DNA from: Spirochaetaceae bacterium
Lineage (GTDB): Bacteria > Spirochaetota > Spirochaetia > Treponematales > Breznakiellaceae
Direction: 5' to 3'
Assembly (NCBI GenBank): GCA_031277165.1
Contig: JAISLT010000091.1
Coordinates: 1-64,000 of the forward strand
DNA: 64,000 nt
Shown: positions 25,817-35,666 of the stretch, piece by piece
How the letters are laid out: each line of letters starts with the position of its first letter
Position numbering within the stretch: the first letter of the stretch is position 1
Notes under the pieces: generated by a model
The model's database searches: none
The model's input: only the letters and a program-made list of their open reading frames with translations
What the model was told of the DNA's origin: nothing
Made by a program: the position numbers and the translations under genes

Positions 25817-25867
25817 TGTCAAGTATTATTATATGACAAATTACTATGTCTGTCAAGTATTATTATA
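25817..25867 (-). promoter_or_regulatory. Consensus promoter of padR with repeated operator-like sites
   Basis: Minus strand: TTGACA (25851-25856), 17 bp, TATAAT (25828-25833). The 17-bp sequence TGTCAAGTATTATTATA occurs twice on the plus strand (25817-25833 and 25851-25867), 34 bp apart. The first copy is followed by TGACA, making an inverted repeat with its own TGTCA. Confidence 0.75.
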
Positions 25868-25997
25868 CGGAAAACCTCCATCCTTCAGTTTTTTTGGGAA
25901 ATACCCTGGGTTAAGCCGGTTCAAGAATCCGAAGCGTTGGAACGGTCCCGGGTACGGAATTGCTCATTTCTTGCCTGGGACTTCAAATCTATGGTTC

Positions 25998-26516
25998 TTA
26001 AGCGCCCTCCCCGGCGAAGGGATCGGTAAAGGTCCGGGCGGCCAGCGCGGAGTCCAGGTTATACAGCAGTCCGGGGTTGTCCCCTATGCGGGCGGCCCTG
26101 GCGGCCAATTCTTCGGCCTGGGCCTCTTCCTCTACCTGTTCGTTGATGTACCAGCTGATAAAGGCATAGGTGGCGTGATCCTGCTCCGACTGGGCCAGCG
26201 AAGCGATTCTATGGATCCGCTCCGTCACCTGCCGTTCGTGGGCCAGGATCTTGTCAAAGAGGTCTTTTATGCTTGCAAAAGAACTTTGGGGTGTTTTAAT
26301 ATCCCCAAAGGAAGGGGCTGCACCCCGGTCAAGGATATGCCGGTATAGATGGGTTCCATGGGCAATTTCTTCCTGGGCCTGGACAAAGAGCCAATGGGCC
26401 ACGCCCTTAAATCCGGCCCGGTCCGCATAGGCCGACATGGACAGGTAGAGATACGCCGAATAATATTCGGTGTTTACCTGATCGCTTAGGGCATTCACTA
26501 ACGATTCTTTTATCAT
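25998..26516 (-). CDS. ftnA: Non-haem ferritin
   Basis: 172 aa. A four-helix iron-storage protein that oxidises Fe2+ and stores ferrihydrite in a 24-mer shell. The ferroxidase ligands are in place: Glu in NTEYYSAYLYLSM, Glu/His in QEEIAHGTHLYRHIL, and Glu/Gln in YINEQVEEEAQ. The C-terminal tail is short. The start ATG has GGAG at 7 nt. It is monocistronic; a TATACT box on the minus strand near 26610 and a hairpin in the presumed leader lie upstream. Confidence 0.93.
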   Translation of the reverse strand: MIKESLVNALSDQVNTEYYSAYLYLSMSAYADRAGFKGVAHWLFVQAQEEIAHGTHLYRHILDRGAAPSFGDIKTPQSSFASIKDLFDKILAHERQVTERIHRIASLAQSEQDHATYAFISWYINEQVEEEAQAEELAARAARIGDNPGLLYNLDSALAARTFTDPFAGEGA

Positions 26517-26857
26517 ATTTTCTCCTCAGTTCAGGGTAGTTCCCGCAATTCTGACATCTAAGGTTGCTTTCCCAAAAACTGAAGTTTTGTGAAAACCCCC
26601 TATAATTTAGTATAATCCGCCTTTAAGAAAAATACCTCCCCTTTGCCGGGGTTCCCGGCAGGGGAAGGGCGGACCTTGTTTGCTTCAGACCGTCTCCGCG
26701 GGCGCCGCTTCGGGTTTACAATTCCCGCCGCTCCTCCGGCCCCTGGCGGGCGCATCCTGTGCCCTTTCCCTCCCGTAGGCCGGCGGGGTCTTCGGAACTG
26801 CGGGTTTCCTTCTGCTTCCGAACAAAAAGCCGCACCCTGCGGTGCGGCGGTTTTCCC
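26517..26857. other. Gap between ferritin and tRNA-Leu
   Basis: Holds the ferritin leader, a hairpin (26564-26597, TTTCCCAAAAACT with partial complement) related to 28341-28371, TATAAT-like sequences at 26600-26616, a GC-rich stretch without a plausible gene, and the tRNA-Leu terminator. Long antisense frames here have no protein-like features. Confidence 0.5.
26825..26850 (-). terminator. Rho-independent terminator of tRNA-Leu
   Basis: Minus strand: CCGCACC, 4-base loop, GGTGCGG, then CTTTTTG, a few bases after the tRNA 3' end. Confidence 0.8.
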
Positions 26858-26942
26858 TGCCCAGAAGAAGACTCGAACTTCCATGCTTTTGAAGGCACTG
26901 GTACCTGAAACCAGCGTGTCTACCAATTCCACCATCTGGGCA
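26858..26942 (-). tRNA. tRNA-Leu(CAG)
   Basis: 85 nt. The acceptor TGCCCAG pairs with CTGGGCA. The D-arm contains GGAATTGGTAGACAC. The anticodon stem CTGGT/ACCAG encloses the loop TTCAGGT with anticodon CAG. The long variable arm (GCCTTCAAAAGC) is class II, as in leucine tRNAs. The 3' CCA is not encoded. A terminator follows directly. Confidence 0.95.
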
Positions 26943-27002
26943 ACTAGGAGCAGTATACGGTTTCGTCCTTTGTTGGTCAATCCGTCATCCGGGTCCGGCG
27001 GC

Positions 27003-27707
27003 TTACGATATGGCGGTTTCCAGGGCTACCTCCATCATCCGGGTAAAGGTGTTTTGCCGTTCCTCCGCGGTGGTCTGTTCCCCGGTAACCAGGCTGTCGG
27101 AAACGGTAAGGATTGCCAGGGCCTCCCGGTTAAATTTAGCGGCGACGGTATACAGTTCCGCACTTTCCATTTCCACCGCCAGGGCGCCGTACTTGGCCCA
27201 GAGTTTCCACCCCTGGGGATCTTCGGAATAAAAAAGGTCCGTGCAGAGGATGTTTCCCACCGCGGGTTTCCAATCCCTGGAAATTGCCGCTTCATAGGCG
27301 GTTTTAAGGAGGTTCCAACTGGCGGTGGGGGCATAGCCGCCGCCGCCGAAGCGTTTTTGGTTAACCCCCGAGTCGGTGGAGGCGGACATGGCCAGGACCA
27401 GATCCCGGATTTTAACATGTTCCTGGATGGCCCCGGCGGTACCGATGCGGATAGCCCGCTTAACCCCATAATCCCTAAAAAGTTCATGTAAATAGATGGA
27501 AATCGAAGGAATTCCCATTCCGGTTCCCTGGACAGAAATGCCCTTTCCTTTATAGGTTCCGGTAAATCCCAGGATATTCCGTACATCGGTATACTGTTTG
27601 GGGTGTTCCAGATAGGTTTCGGCGATAAACTTAGCCCGCAGGGGGTCGCCGGGGAGCAAAATCACCTCGGCAATTTCCCCTGGTTTGGCGGCAATATGGA
27701 TAGACAT
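27003..27707 (-). CDS. deoD: Purine nucleoside phosphorylase, DeoD type
   Basis: 234 aa from ATG 27705-27707, which has GAGG at 5 nt; the frame's extra 23 codons come from a degenerate composite repeat. It splits purine nucleosides with phosphate to base and (deoxy)ribose-1-phosphate. The hexameric-type motifs are visible: [47 protein letters not shown] (catalytic Glu loop) and LTVSDSLV near the C-terminus with the catalytic Asp. The length is normal. It is monocistronic. Confidence 0.95.
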   Translation of the reverse strand: MSIHIAAKPGEIAEVILLPGDPLRAKFIAETYLEHPKQYTDVRNILGFTGTYKGKGISVQGTGMGIPSISIYLHELFRDYGVKRAIRIGTAGAIQEHVKIRDLVLAMSASTDSGVNQKRFGGGGYAPTASWNLLKTAYEAAISRDWKPAVGNILCTDLFYSEDPQGWKLWAKYGALAVEMESAELYTVAAKFNREALAILTVSDSLVTGEQTTAEERQNTFTRMMEVALETAIS

Positions 27708-27753
27708 GGATACCTCACTTATCCGTAATACTACCAGGTTACAGGGGAGATTG

Positions 27754-27850
27754 CTAGGTTTTGTTGCTTCACGCATAAAACGCCGAAAGCAGCCCGATAA
27801 TGGTGCTTGACATAATCTTGATTTTTTGTTAGGTTCATAAAACCATAGGC
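27754..27850 (-). repeat. CTAG composite element, degenerate copy
   Basis: CTAGGTTTTGTTGC at 27754 matches the right terminal repeat in inverted orientation. GCATAAAAC and AGCCCGATAATGG follow in the element's order, then similarity fades. The right boundary is approximate. Confidence 0.45.
27807..27835 (+). promoter_or_regulatory. Promoter for tRNA-Thr / rpmG
   Basis: TTGACA (27807-27812), 17 bp, TAGGTT (27830-27835). A second possible -10, TACAAT, lies directly before the tRNA (27891-27896). Confidence 0.55.
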
Positions 27851-27900
27851 GCGTTTCTAATTAGGGTCTGCCGGCAAGAGCCTGGCAGAGGTACAATTAT

Positions 27901-27973
27901 GCCCTTGTAGCTCAGTTGGCAGAGCATATCCATGGTAAGGATAAGGTCATCAGTTCGATTCTGATCGAGGGCT
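27901..27973 (+). tRNA. tRNA-Thr(GGT)
   Basis: 73 nt. The acceptor GCCCTTG pairs with CGAGGGC (one G-T). GCTC...GAGC D-stem, anticodon stem TATCC/GGATA with loop ATGGTAA (anticodon GGT), and T-arm ATCAG-TTCGATT-CTGAT. No encoded CCA. It is followed at 75 bp by rpmG. Confidence 0.95.
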
Positions 27974-28047
27974 CAGGGGAAAGTGGTATTTTTTATAGTT
28001 TTGGAATACTGCACAGCAAGATTCAAAGGTAATGCGGGGGAAAATTT

Positions 28048-28221
28048 ATGGCCAGTAAAAAAACAGCGGTGGAGCTGATTGCTTTACAATGTACGGAATG
28101 TAAACGCCGGAATTACACCACCAAGAAAAACCGGCGTAATACCCAGGAAAAGCTGGAATTTAACAAGTATTGTCCCTTTGACAGAAAACATACCCTGCAT
28201 AAGGAGACTAAAATCAAATAG
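28048..28221 (+). CDS. rpmG: 50S ribosomal protein L33
   Basis: 57 aa, below common ORF length cut-offs. The sequence [15 protein letters not shown] is followed by CTEC and, near the C-terminus, [15 protein letters not shown]. One zinc-ribbon half is intact (CTEC), but the second has CPFDRKH rather than CxxC, so metal binding is uncertain. The family and position (tRNA-Thr, rpmG, tRNA-Trp, secE, nusG) are classical. The site upstream is GCGGGGGAAAA. Confidence 0.93.
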   Translation: MASKKTAVELIALQCTECKRRNYTTKKNRRNTQEKLEFNKYCPFDRKHTLHKETKIK

Positions 28222-28340
28222 GCGGTAGAATGGGCCAATCCTAAAACGCTGTTGGTTCCGGGATTGGCTTTGGAGTTTCTCAGCTTAAATCCTTACCGTC
28301 TAAGGGTTTAGAGCCTGCGAAACATCCTGCATTTAAAGTT

Positions 28341-28371
28341 GCTTTCCCAAAAACTAAAGGTTTGGGAAAGC
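28341..28371. repeat. TTTCCCAAA hairpin
   Basis: GCTTTCCCAAA and TTTGGGAAAGC form a perfect 11-bp stem with a 9-nt loop, between rpmG and tRNA-Trp. Related hairpins lie at 26564-26597 and 55511-55543. It may be a processing or termination structure, or a small dispersed repeat. Confidence 0.55.
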
Positions 28372-28386
28372 CTCGAATGTGTACCG

Positions 28387-28459
<73 letters not shown>

Positions 28460-28572
28460 GACATTTTTCCGGGTATTCTACGGATTATACCGGGAAGGTT
28501 CACCGGCGGGGCAGGGCTGCTTCTCCGGCCCGGCGGCGGGTTTATGTGTATAAAACAGGATGCGAGGAATAA

Positions 28573-28752
28573 ATGGGAAAGGTAATCCAGTTTTTTAAGG
28601 AATCCTATGCGGAACTTCGCAAGGTGGTATGGCCCAGCAGGGATGATGTGGTTAGTTCCGTGGGGGTGGTTATTGTTTCTACAATAATTGTGGCCGCCGT
28701 TTTAGGCCTGGTGGATTTCTTGCTGCTCCTTGGGGTGCAGGCAATCTTCTAA
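28573..28752 (+). CDS. secE: Preprotein translocase subunit SecE
   Basis: 59 aa, the short single-spanning form. The amphipathic helix FFKESYAELRKVVWPSR (the KVVWPS motif is diagnostic) precedes one transmembrane segment (about residues 28-57). It clamps SecY in the translocon. The ATG has GAGG at 5 nt. It is followed by nusG after 13 nt. Confidence 0.95.
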   Translation: MGKVIQFFKESYAELRKVVWPSRDDVVSSVGVVIVSTIIVAAVLGLVDFLLLLGVQAIF

Positions 28753-28765
28753 GAACAGGTGGAGC

Positions 28766-29323
28766 ATGGCAGTAGGCTGGTATGTCCTTCATACCTATTC
28801 GGGGTATGAGAACAAAATAGAAAAGATTATCCGTCTCATGCTCGAATCGGGGGAGCTAAACAAGGAAATTATAAAGGATATTAAAATACCCCAGGAAGAG
28901 GTGGTAGAGGTTAAGGACGGCAAAAAACGGACCCAGACCAAGAAATTTTTTCCCGGGTATGTCCTGGTGGAGATGGATCTGCCCCTCCAGGAATGGAAAG
29001 AAACCTGTTCTAAAATAAAGAAGATCCAGGGGATCACGGGATTTGTCGGAACCCCCGCGGATAAGCGGCCCCAGCCCCTTTCGGGGGACGAAGCCCGGGG
29101 GATACTGCAAAGATCCGGGGAAATTAAGGGAGAAAAACCCGTCCGGTCCCGGCAGAGCTTTAATGCCGGTGAACAGGTTAAGATAACAGACGGCCCCTTT
29201 GAGTCTTTTACCGGAACAATAGAAGAGGTAAATCAGGAAAAGAACAAGCTTAAGGTAATGGTGCAGATCTTTGGCCGGAGTACTCCGGTGGAAGTCGATC
29301 TTTTACAGGTAGAAAAAGTCTAA
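28766..29323 (+). CDS. nusG: Transcription termination/antitermination factor NusG
   Basis: 185 aa from ATG 28766 after AGGTGGAGC; the frame starts 12 codons earlier inside secE. NGN domain: [19 protein letters not shown], then [12 protein letters not shown]. The KOW domain is near the C-terminus: [24 protein letters not shown]. It couples RNA polymerase to ribosomes and Rho. It begins the ribosomal protein/RNA polymerase cluster. Confidence 0.97.
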   Translation: MAVGWYVLHTYSGYENKIEKIIRLMLESGELNKEIIKDIKIPQEEVVEVKDGKKRTQTKKFFPGYVLVEMDLPLQEWKETCSKIKKIQGITGFVGTPADKRPQPLSGDEARGILQRSGEIKGEKPVRSRQSFNAGEQVKITDGPFESFTGTIEEVNQEKNKLKVMVQIFGRSTPVEVDLLQVEKV

Positions 29324-29414
29324 AAACGGCCGCGTTTTTAGCATAAAAGTGGGAGGGGAAGCGGTTTTCCCCGCTAAGCCGGAATGCCTCCGGCGTTACC
29401 ACAAAGGAGAATAT

Positions 29415-29846
29415 ATGGCAAAGAAAAAAGTTGCCGCCTACATCAAGCTTCAGTGCCCTGCGGGAAAGGCCACACCGGCGCCCCCGGTAGGACCAGCCCT
29501 GGGGCCCCACGGCGTCAGCGCCCCCCAGTTTGTCCAGCAGTTTAACGACCGGACAAAGTCCATGGAACCGGGGCTTGTTATACCGGTGGTTATCACCGTA
29601 TATGCGGACAAGTCCTTTACCTTTATCCTAAAAACCCCTCCGGCTTCGGTTCTTATAAAGAAAGCCATGGGGCTTGAAAAGGGCTCCGCGGAATCCCACA
29701 AAACCAAGGTGGGAAAAATCCCCCGGGCCAAGGTTGAAGAAATTGCCAAGCTTAAAATGCCCGACCTTTCCGCCAACGATCTTGAGGGGGCGGTAAAGAT
29801 AATAGCCGGCACCGCCCGGTCCATGGGTGTGGAGGTGGAAAAATGA
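29415..29846 (+). CDS. rplK: 50S ribosomal protein L11
   Basis: 143 aa from ATG 29415 with AAGGAG at 6 nt. [27 protein letters not shown] is the typical N-terminus and [14 protein letters not shown] starts the rRNA-binding domain. It forms the GTPase-associated centre and the stalk base. The 91-bp gap after nusG contains small GC-rich hairpins that could be a leader. Confidence 0.97.
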   Translation: MAKKKVAAYIKLQCPAGKATPAPPVGPALGPHGVSAPQFVQQFNDRTKSMEPGLVIPVVITVYADKSFTFILKTPPASVLIKKAMGLEKGSAESHKTKVGKIPRAKVEEIAKLKMPDLSANDLEGAVKIIAGTARSMGVEVEK

Positions 29847-30520
29847 AGCGGGGCAAGAAGTACAAAGAAAGCCTTAAGAAATATGATCCGGCGGCGTCCT
29901 ACGATTTGGCCGCCGCCCTGGATGTGGTTAAATCCATGGCCTATGCAAAATTTGACGAAACGGTGGATCTTTCCGTAAAGTTGAACCTAAAAAAGAGCCA
30001 ATCCGTCCGGGATACGGTGGTGCTTCCCCACCAGTTCCGGGGAGAAAAGCGGGTTCTGGTGTTCTGTAAGGCGGAAAAAGAAAAGGAAGCCCAGGAAGCC
30101 GGGGCCGCCTATGTGGGGGCGGAGGATCTAATCGAAAAGATCAAGGGGGGCTGGCTGGATTTTGATGTGGCGGTGGCCACTCCGGATATGATGAAGGACG
30201 TTGGTAAATTGGGCATGGTACTGGGCCGCCGGGGGCTTATGCCCAATCCTAAAACCGGTACGGTAACCTTTGATCTAAAGACGGCCCTGTCGGAACTGAG
30301 AAAGGGCCGGGTGGAATTCCGGGCGGATAAAACCGGGGTGGTCCATCTGGCGGTGGGTAAGGTTTCCATGGAATCCGGCCAGGTCCTGGAAAATGTCCGG
30401 ACGGTGATTACGGAAATTAAGCGAAAAAAACCCGCCGATGCCAAGGGGGAGTTTATTCAAACCGTTTCAATAGCTTCCACCATGGGGCCCGGCGTGTGGG
30501 TCGCCTATAAGGACGAATAG
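29843..30520 (+). CDS. rplA: 50S ribosomal protein L1
   Basis: 225 aa. The start overlaps the rplK stop (ATGA). [50 protein letters not shown] and [14 protein letters not shown] are L1 blocks. It binds 23S rRNA at the L1 stalk and, in many bacteria, represses its own operon through mRNA. Confidence 0.97.
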   Translation: MKRGKKYKESLKKYDPAASYDLAAALDVVKSMAYAKFDETVDLSVKLNLKKSQSVRDTVVLPHQFRGEKRVLVFCKAEKEKEAQEAGAAYVGAEDLIEKIKGGWLDFDVAVATPDMMKDVGKLGMVLGRRGLMPNPKTGTVTFDLKTALSELRKGRVEFRADKTGVVHLAVGKVSMESGQVLENVRTVITEIKRKKPADAKGEFIQTVSIASTMGPGVWVAYKDE

Positions 30521-30664
30521 GCATCCGCAGGATCCGCCTGTTTATGGTGTACGGCGCCTTTTCCGGACCGTTTCCGGTTTTGGAAAGGCTCCCCGGGGTT
30601 TGGTTTAAACTCCGGGGAAAAAAGGGCCCGGTGTTTTGGGCCCCTGTGTATAAGAGGAGTTACT
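30521..30664 (+). promoter_or_regulatory. rplJ leader
   Basis: The 144-nt gap holds several inverted repeats (CTCCCCGGG/ACTCCGGGG, and AAGGGCCCGGTGTTTTGGGCCCC) and ends in AAGAGGAG before rplJ. The position and structure fit the L10(L12)4 autoregulatory leader known in other bacteria. The exact kink-turn was not verified. Confidence 0.5.
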
Positions 30665-31216
30665 ATGGCTATCGTCGCAAGAAAAGAACAGGAAAGTAAG
30701 ATTAGGGCCATCGCCGAGCTAAAGGCGGCCTTTGATATTTCGCCCCACGGGAACCCCGCGGATTTTATCTTTGCCGATTACCGGGGGCTTACGGTGGAAC
30801 AGATCACGATCCTGCGAAGGCAGCTTCGGGGCAAAGAGGCGGGCTTTAAGGTGGTAAAAAATAACTTTGCCCGGATTGCCTTTCAGCAGCTTAAGGCGCC
30901 GGATGTGTCCGCCTATCTAACCGGCCCCACCGCCGTTGCCGTGGCTCCACGGGATTCCAACGAGGTGGCAAAGATACTTTTGGATTTTTCCAAAGAAGCG
31001 CCGGTGTTAAAGATAAAGGGGGGGGTGGTAGGAAACACGGTTTATACCGGCAGCCAAATAGAGGCCTTTTCCAAGCTTCCCGGCAAGCTGGAGCTTATTT
31101 CCATGCTTATGTCGGTGATGAACGGCCCGGCCCGCAATTTGGCGGCGGCGCTGAACGATATACCTTCGCGGCTGGTCCGCACGGTCAAGGCAATTGCCGA
31201 TAAAAAGCAGGGATAA
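30665..31216 (+). CDS. rplJ: 50S ribosomal protein L10
   Basis: 183 aa. IFADYRGLTVEQITILRRQLR and FKVVKNNFARIAF form the globular rRNA-binding domain; the C-terminal helix (NDIPSRLVRTVKAIADKK) carries the L12 dimers. Ribosome site GAGGAG at 5 nt. Unusually, 385 bp with a composite repeat separates it from rplL. Confidence 0.97.
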   Translation: MAIVARKEQESKIRAIAELKAAFDISPHGNPADFIFADYRGLTVEQITILRRQLRGKEAGFKVVKNNFARIAFQQLKAPDVSAYLTGPTAVAVAPRDSNEVAKILLDFSKEAPVLKIKGGVVGNTVYTGSQIEAFSKLPGKLELISMLMSVMNGPARNLAAALNDIPSRLVRTVKAIADKKQG

Positions 31217-31601
31217 GCCTTCCGCCCGGAGCGCGGGGCGGGCGCTGCCGGTTCCGGGCAGTAAACCAGACCTTTGAACAGAGGGGCTTTTTTAAAATGT
31301 GCCGTTTTAAAAGGGCCCTGGCAGCCTGTTGCACCGGCAGGTTTTATGGCTTTTTCGTTGACAAAGCCATAAAAACCCACGATTACCGGGCTGCGTTCGA
31401 AGTTTGCAAAGTAAAAAATCGCCTGATCGGCGATTTTAAGAGTTTTATGCGCAAAGCGCAACAAACTCCTAGTATAAAACCTGTCAGGCTTCGGTGGGAC
31501 CGGATTCAAGGTTCCAGGCTGCCGTTCCTGTCGGGTACAGGGCCGGGTTTACCCGGGGGCGTTTCGTATGAAGGGCCCAGTACAGTTTAGGAGAAGATAA
31601 T
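31217..31601 (+). other. Long rplJ-rplL intergenic region
   Basis: No gene. The first 100 bp contain no clear signal, bases 31318-31472 are composite element E, and the rest leads into the rplL site AGGAGAAGATAAT. In most bacteria this gap is under 100 bp, so the space is mostly due to the insertion. Confidence 0.7.
31318..31472 (+). repeat. CTAG composite element, copy E
   Basis: The left end is CTGGCAGCCTGTTGCAC (CTAG mutated to CTGG). Then comes the hairpin GGTTTTATGGCTTT / AAAGCCATAAAAACC, CGATTACCGGGCTGC, GTTTGCAAAGTAAAAAATCGCC with its complement, and the right end GCGCAACAAACTCCTAG. This copy shows the terminal inverted repeats best. It is the only copy not touching a stop codon, and lacks the closing CTCCTTT. 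Confidence 0.8.
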
Positions 31602-31994
31602 ATGGCAGCTACAATAGAAGAAATTCTGGAGACCATTGCTTCCATGACGGTTCTGGAAGTTTCCGAATTGGTCAAAGCTATGGAAGAAAAATTCGGCGTA
31701 TCCGCCGCAGCCCCGGTGGTGGCGGCGGCGGCAGGACCTGCCCCCGGAGCGGCCGCCGGCGGTGAAGCGGCGGAGGAAAAGACCGAGTTTACCGTGGTCC
31801 TTAAGGCCTTTGATGAAACCAAGAAAATTCCGGTTATTAAAGAAGTCCGGGCGGTAACCGGCCTGGGCCTTAAAGAAGCCAAGGATCTGGTGGAGGGCGC
31901 ACCTAAGACCATGAAGGAAAATGTTTCTAAAGAAGAGGCCGCTAAAATTAAAGAGCAGATTACCGCCGCGGGCGGTACCGTGGAAATTCAGTAG
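31602..31994 (+). CDS. rplL: 50S ribosomal protein L7/L12
   Basis: 130 aa. N-terminal dimerisation domain ([29 protein letters not shown]), Ala/Gly/Pro-rich hinge (about 35-57) and the C-terminal factor-binding domain ([11 protein letters not shown]...[21 protein letters not shown]). It recruits translation GTPases. The hairpin repeat copy 3 begins just after the stop. Confidence 0.98.
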   Translation: MAATIEEILETIASMTVLEVSELVKAMEEKFGVSAAAPVVAAAAGPAPGAAAGGEAAEEKTEFTVVLKAFDETKKIPVIKEVRAVTGLGLKEAKDLVEGAPKTMKENVSKEEAAKIKEQITAAGGTVEIQ

Positions 31995-31998
31995 TTCA

Positions 31999-32070
31999 CA
32001 TTGTAATTGTTTATCCGGCAAGGAATGGGCCCATTCTTTGCCGGATAAACCCAAATCTACGGTGTATAAA
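31999..32070 (+). repeat. Promoter-bearing hairpin repeat, copy 3
   Basis: ATTGTAATTG leads into a nearly perfect 42-bp palindrome (32009-32050; each arm 20-21 bp, GTTTATCCGGCAAGGAATGG and its complement), then AACCCAAATCTACGGTG and TATAAA. Same order as copies 1 and 2, in the same orientation to the gene downstream. The hairpin could also attenuate read-through from rplL. Confidence 0.75.
32042..32070 (+). promoter_or_regulatory. Predicted internal promoter of rpoBC
   Basis: CGGATA (32042-32047), 17 bp, TATAAA (32065-32070), 17 nt before the rpoB ATG. The -35 is poorer than in the clpP and hit copies. Confidence 0.45.
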
Positions 32071-32087
32071 AACAGTGGGGGGCGGGA

Positions 32088-35000
32088 ATGGTAAAGTCAA
32101 AGAAGGGCTCTAAAAGATCCTATGTGGGCAGGGATATTCAAGATGTGATGGAACTGCCGGATCTAATCGATATTCAGCTTTGTTCCTATGAACGGTTTCT
32201 TCAGCGTTCAAGAATTAAGGCCGGCGAAACTCCTAAGGTCCAGGGACTTGAGGAGGTTTTTCGGGCCACCTTTCCCATCGAAAGTCCCAATGGGGACATG
32301 ATACTGGAGTATGAATACTACACCCTGGACGAGGATCACATCAAATTCTCCGAGATGGACTGTAAACAGAAGGGCATTACCTATTCGGTGCCCCTTAAGG
32401 CCCGGATCAACCTGATCTTCCAGCAGACCGGAGAGATACGCCAAAAGGATATTTACATGGGGGACATCCCCATCATGAGTGAGCGGGGAACCTTTATTAT
32501 TAACGGTGCGGAGCGGGTGGTGGTTTCGCAGATCCACCGTTCGCCGGGGGTTATCTTTAGCCACGAAAAGGGAATTTTCTCTTCCCGGATTATTCCCTAC
32601 CGGGGATCCTGGCTGGAATTTGAAATTGACCAGAAGCGCGAAATGATTTACGCCAAGATAGACCGTAAAAAACGGATCCTGGGAACCATATTCCTTCGGG
32701 CCCTGGGCTACGAAAGCAGGGAAGAAATTATCCGGGCCTTCTATTCTGTGGAAACCTTTAAGATTAAGGATGATAAGGATACCAGGGAAAACATTACCGG
32801 CAGGGTCCTGGCATCCCCGGTCTGGGTAAAGGCCCCGGGGGAAAACGGCGAAGAGGCCTCGGCGGAAAAGAAAAAACTGTACCGTACCGGGGAAAAGTTG
32901 CACCCCCACAATGTGGATGAACTGCTTACCAACGGGATCAAATCCATCGAGGTAATTAACTTTAAGGCCGCAGACTCCCTTAATTCTCCCATGCTTTTAA
33001 ATTGTTTTGACCGGGAAGAAATTAAGTTTAGCAAGGACGATTCTACCAGGGACGAACCCTCCAAGGAAGAAGCCCTGGCCGCGGTGTACTCCGTACTTAT
33101 GCCCGGCGAATCCATCACGGTGGAGGCGGCAGAAAAGGACCTGCTGGGGATGTTCTTTACAAGCCGCCGGTACGACCTGGGCAGGGTGGGGCGGTACAAG
33201 CTTAATAAAAAGTTTAACTATGCGGAACCCCTGGATGTTTTTACCCTAAGCAAGCAGGATGTGATCGCCACCATGAAGTACCTTATCAAGGTCTTTGTGG
33301 GGGACGAGGCCATTGACGATATTGATCACCTGGGGAACCGCCGGATCCGATCGGTGGGGGAACTTATGGCCAATGCCATGAAGATTGCCTTTAGCCGCAT
33401 GGAACGGATCGCCAAGGAGCGGATGAGCCTTAAAGAAACGGATACGATCAAACCCCAGGATCTTATTTCTATTAAACCGGTGGTGGCGGCCATTAAGGAA
33501 TTCTTTGGCTCCAGCCAGCTTTCCCAGTTTATGGACCAGGTTAATCCCCTGGCGGAATTGACCCACAAACGGCGCCTTAATGCCCTGGGACCCGGGGGCC
33601 TTTCCAGGGACCGGGCGGGTTTCGAGGTCCGGGATGTTCATTACACCCACTACGGACGGATGTGCCCCATTGAAACCCCGGAGGGGCCGAACATCGGCCT
33701 TATTGTTTCGCTGGCCAACTATACCAGGGTAAACGAATACGGGTTTTTGGAAACCCCCTATCGCAAGGTTGTCAAGGGCAGGGCCACAACGGAGATTGAA
33801 TACCTTTCTGCCATGGACGAAGACCGGTACTATATTGCCCAGGCATCGGCCAAGCTTCATGACAACGGCACCTTTGCGGACGATCAGGTTTCCTGCCGCC
33901 GTCAGGGGGATTATACCACCCGGACGCCGGAGGACCTTCAATATATGGACGTGTCCCCCAAGCAGATCATTTCTGTGTCCGCCTCCCTCATACCCTTTCT
34001 GGAACATGACGACGCCAACCGGGCCCTGATGGGTTCCAACATGCAGCGCCAGGCGGTGCCGCTGGTGTTTCCCGAGGCCCCGCGGGTGGGAACCGGCATG
34101 GAAGGAAAGTGCGCCTACGATTCGGGGGTGCTGGTTAAGGCCCGGCGGGGCGGTACGGTGATCCGGGTTACCGCCAGTGAGGTGGTCATTAAACCCGATA
34201 ACAAAGCCGGGGCCGGTCCCCAGACAACTCCCGATGGAATAGATCTGTACCGCCTTGCCAAATACCAGAGGACTAACCAGGATACCTGCTATAACCAGCG
34301 GCCGGTGGTTAAACTGGGGGATAAGATTCTGGCCGGTCAGGTAATTGCCGACGGCCCCGCTACCAAGGACGGCGAGCTTGCCCTGGGCCGGAACATTCTG
34401 GTGGGCTTTATGCCCTGGAACGGCTATAATTACGAAGATTCGATCCTTATTTCCGAGCGGGTGGTACGGGAGGATATGTTTACCTCCATCCATATTAAGG
34501 AATTTATCACCGAAGTCCGGGAGACCAAGCTGGGACCGGAAAAAATAACCCGGGACATCCCCAATACCTCGGAAAAAAGCCTGGATAACCTGGATGCGGA
34601 GGGAATTATCTGCGTGGGCGCCAAGGTGTGGTCCGGGGATATCCTGGTGGGAAAGGTAACCCCCAAAAGCGAAACCGAGACCACCCCGGAATTTAAGCTC
34701 CTTAATTCGATCTTTGGGGAAAAGGCAAAGGAAGTAAGGGATTCTTCCCTTCGGGTTCCCCACGGTATAGAAGGGACCATTATCGATATACAGCGGCTTA
34801 AGCGATCCGAAGGGGACGATCTTAACCCGGGGGTAGACGAGGTAGTAAAGGTGCTTATTGCCACCAAGCGGAAACTCCGGGAGGGGGACAAAATGGCCGG
34901 CCGCCACGGCAACAAGGGGGTGGTGGCCCGGATTTTGCCGGAAGAAGACATGCCCTATATGGAAGACGGAACCCCCCTGGATATATGCCTGACCCCCCTG

Positions 35001-35630
35001 GGGGTTCCTTCCCGGATGAACATAGGCCAGCTTTTAGAGACAGAGCTGGGCTGGGCGGCCAGCACCCTGGACGAGTGGTATTCCACCCCGGTATTTCAAT
35101 CCCCCTCCACAGGGGACATTGAGGACAAGCTTAAAGAAGCGGGGCTCCCCGTGACCAGCAAGACCATCCTTAGGGACGGACGTACCGGGGAACCCTTTGT
35201 GAATCCGATCTTTTGCGGGATTATTTATTTTCTTAAACTGCACCACCTGGTGGATGACAAAATGCACGCCCGGTCTACGGGGCCCTATTCACTGGTAACC
35301 CAGCAGCCCCTGGGGGGCAAGGCCCAGTTTGGCGGACAGCGCCTGGGGGAAATGGAAGTGTGGGCCCTGGAAGCCTACGGAGCGGCCAATACCCTGCAGG
35401 AACTGTTGACGATCAAGTCCGACGACATGACGGGGCGATCCAAGATCTACGAGGCCATTGTGAAGGGCGAGCCCTCCACCACCGCGGGGATCCCCGAATC
35501 CTTTAATGTTCTGGTACAGGAACTAAGGGGACTGGCCCTGGACATGACCATCTATGATGCCAAGGGCAAGCAGATACCCCTTACCGAGCGGGACGAAGAG
35601 CTTATAACAAAGAGCGGTTCTAATTTTTAG
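32088..35630 (+). CDS. rpoB: DNA-directed RNA polymerase subunit beta
   Basis: 1180 aa, a complete beta subunit without the large lineage inserts of enterobacteria. The rifampicin region is clear ([33 protein letters not shown] near residue 465): the position equal to E. coli Ser531 is Asn in [11 protein letters not shown], and other contact residues look standard. [18 protein letters not shown] and the C-terminal [13 protein letters not shown] block are intact. Start ATG after GGGGGGCGGGA. rpoC follows after 36 bp. Confidence 0.98.
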   Translation: MVKSKKGSKRSYVGRDIQDVMELPDLIDIQLCSYERFLQRSRIKAGETPKVQGLEEVFRATFPIESPNGDMILEYEYYTLDEDHIKFSEMDCKQKGITYSVPLKARINLIFQQTGEIRQKDIYMGDIPIMSERGTFIINGAERVVVSQIHRSPGVIFSHEKGIFSSRIIPYRGSWLEFEIDQKREMIYAKIDRKKRILGTIFLRALGYESREEIIRAFYSVETFKIKDDKDTRENITGRVLASPVWVKAPGENGEEASAEKKKLYRTGEKLHPHNVDELLTNGIKSIEVINFKAADSLNSPMLLNCFDREEIKFSKDDSTRDEPSKEEALAAVYSVLMPGESITVEAAEKDLLGMFFTSRRYDLGRVGRYKLNKKFNYAEPLDVFTLSKQDVIATMKYLIKVFVGDEAIDDIDHLGNRRIRSVGELMANAMKIAFSRMERIAKERMSLKETDTIKPQDLISIKPVVAAIKEFFGSSQLSQFMDQVNPLAELTHKRRLNALGPGGLSRDRAGFEVRDVHYTHYGRMCPIETPEGPNIGLIVSLANYTRVNEYGFLETPYRKVVKGRATTEIEYLSAMDEDRYYIAQASAKLHDNGTFADDQVSCRRQGDYTTRTPEDLQYMDVSPKQIISVSASLIPFLEHDDANRALMGSNMQRQAVPLVFPEAPRVGTGMEGKCAYDSGVLVKARRGGTVIRVTASEVVIKPDNKAGAGPQTTPDGIDLYRLAKYQRTNQDTCYNQRPVVKLGDKILAGQVIADGPATKDGELALGRNILVGFMPWNGYNYEDSILISERVVREDMFTSIHIKEFITEVRETKLGPEKITRDIPNTSEKSLDNLDAEGIICVGAKVWSGDILVGKVTPKSETETTPEFKLLNSIFGEKAKEVRDSSLRVPHGIEGTIIDIQRLKRSEGDDLNPGVDEVVKVLIATKRKLREGDKMAGRHGNKGVVARILPEEDMPYMEDGTPLDICLTPLGVPSRMNIGQLLETELGWAASTLDEWYSTPVFQSPSTGDIEDKLKEAGLPVTSKTILRDGRTGEPFVNPIFCGIIYFLKLHHLVDDKMHARSTGPYSLVTQQPLGGKAQFGGQRLGEMEVWALEAYGAANTLQELLTIKSDDMTGRSKIYEAIVKGEPSTTAGIPESFNVLVQELRGLALDMTIYDAKGKQIPLTERDEELITKSGSNF

Positions 35631-35666
35631 ACAGCGCCGGGAAATTCTTGACGGCAAGGAGTAAAA

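Noticed and set aside
26643-27491. 282-aa plus-strand frame over tRNA-Leu and deoD
   Set aside because: It is antisense to deoD, crosses a tRNA and terminator, and is not protein-like.
33246-34907. Long antisense frames within rpoB, and similar ones in rpoC, trpB and argS
   Set aside because: They mirror the GC-biased third positions of real genes, have odd composition (Gly/His/Pro-rich) and no ribosome sites.
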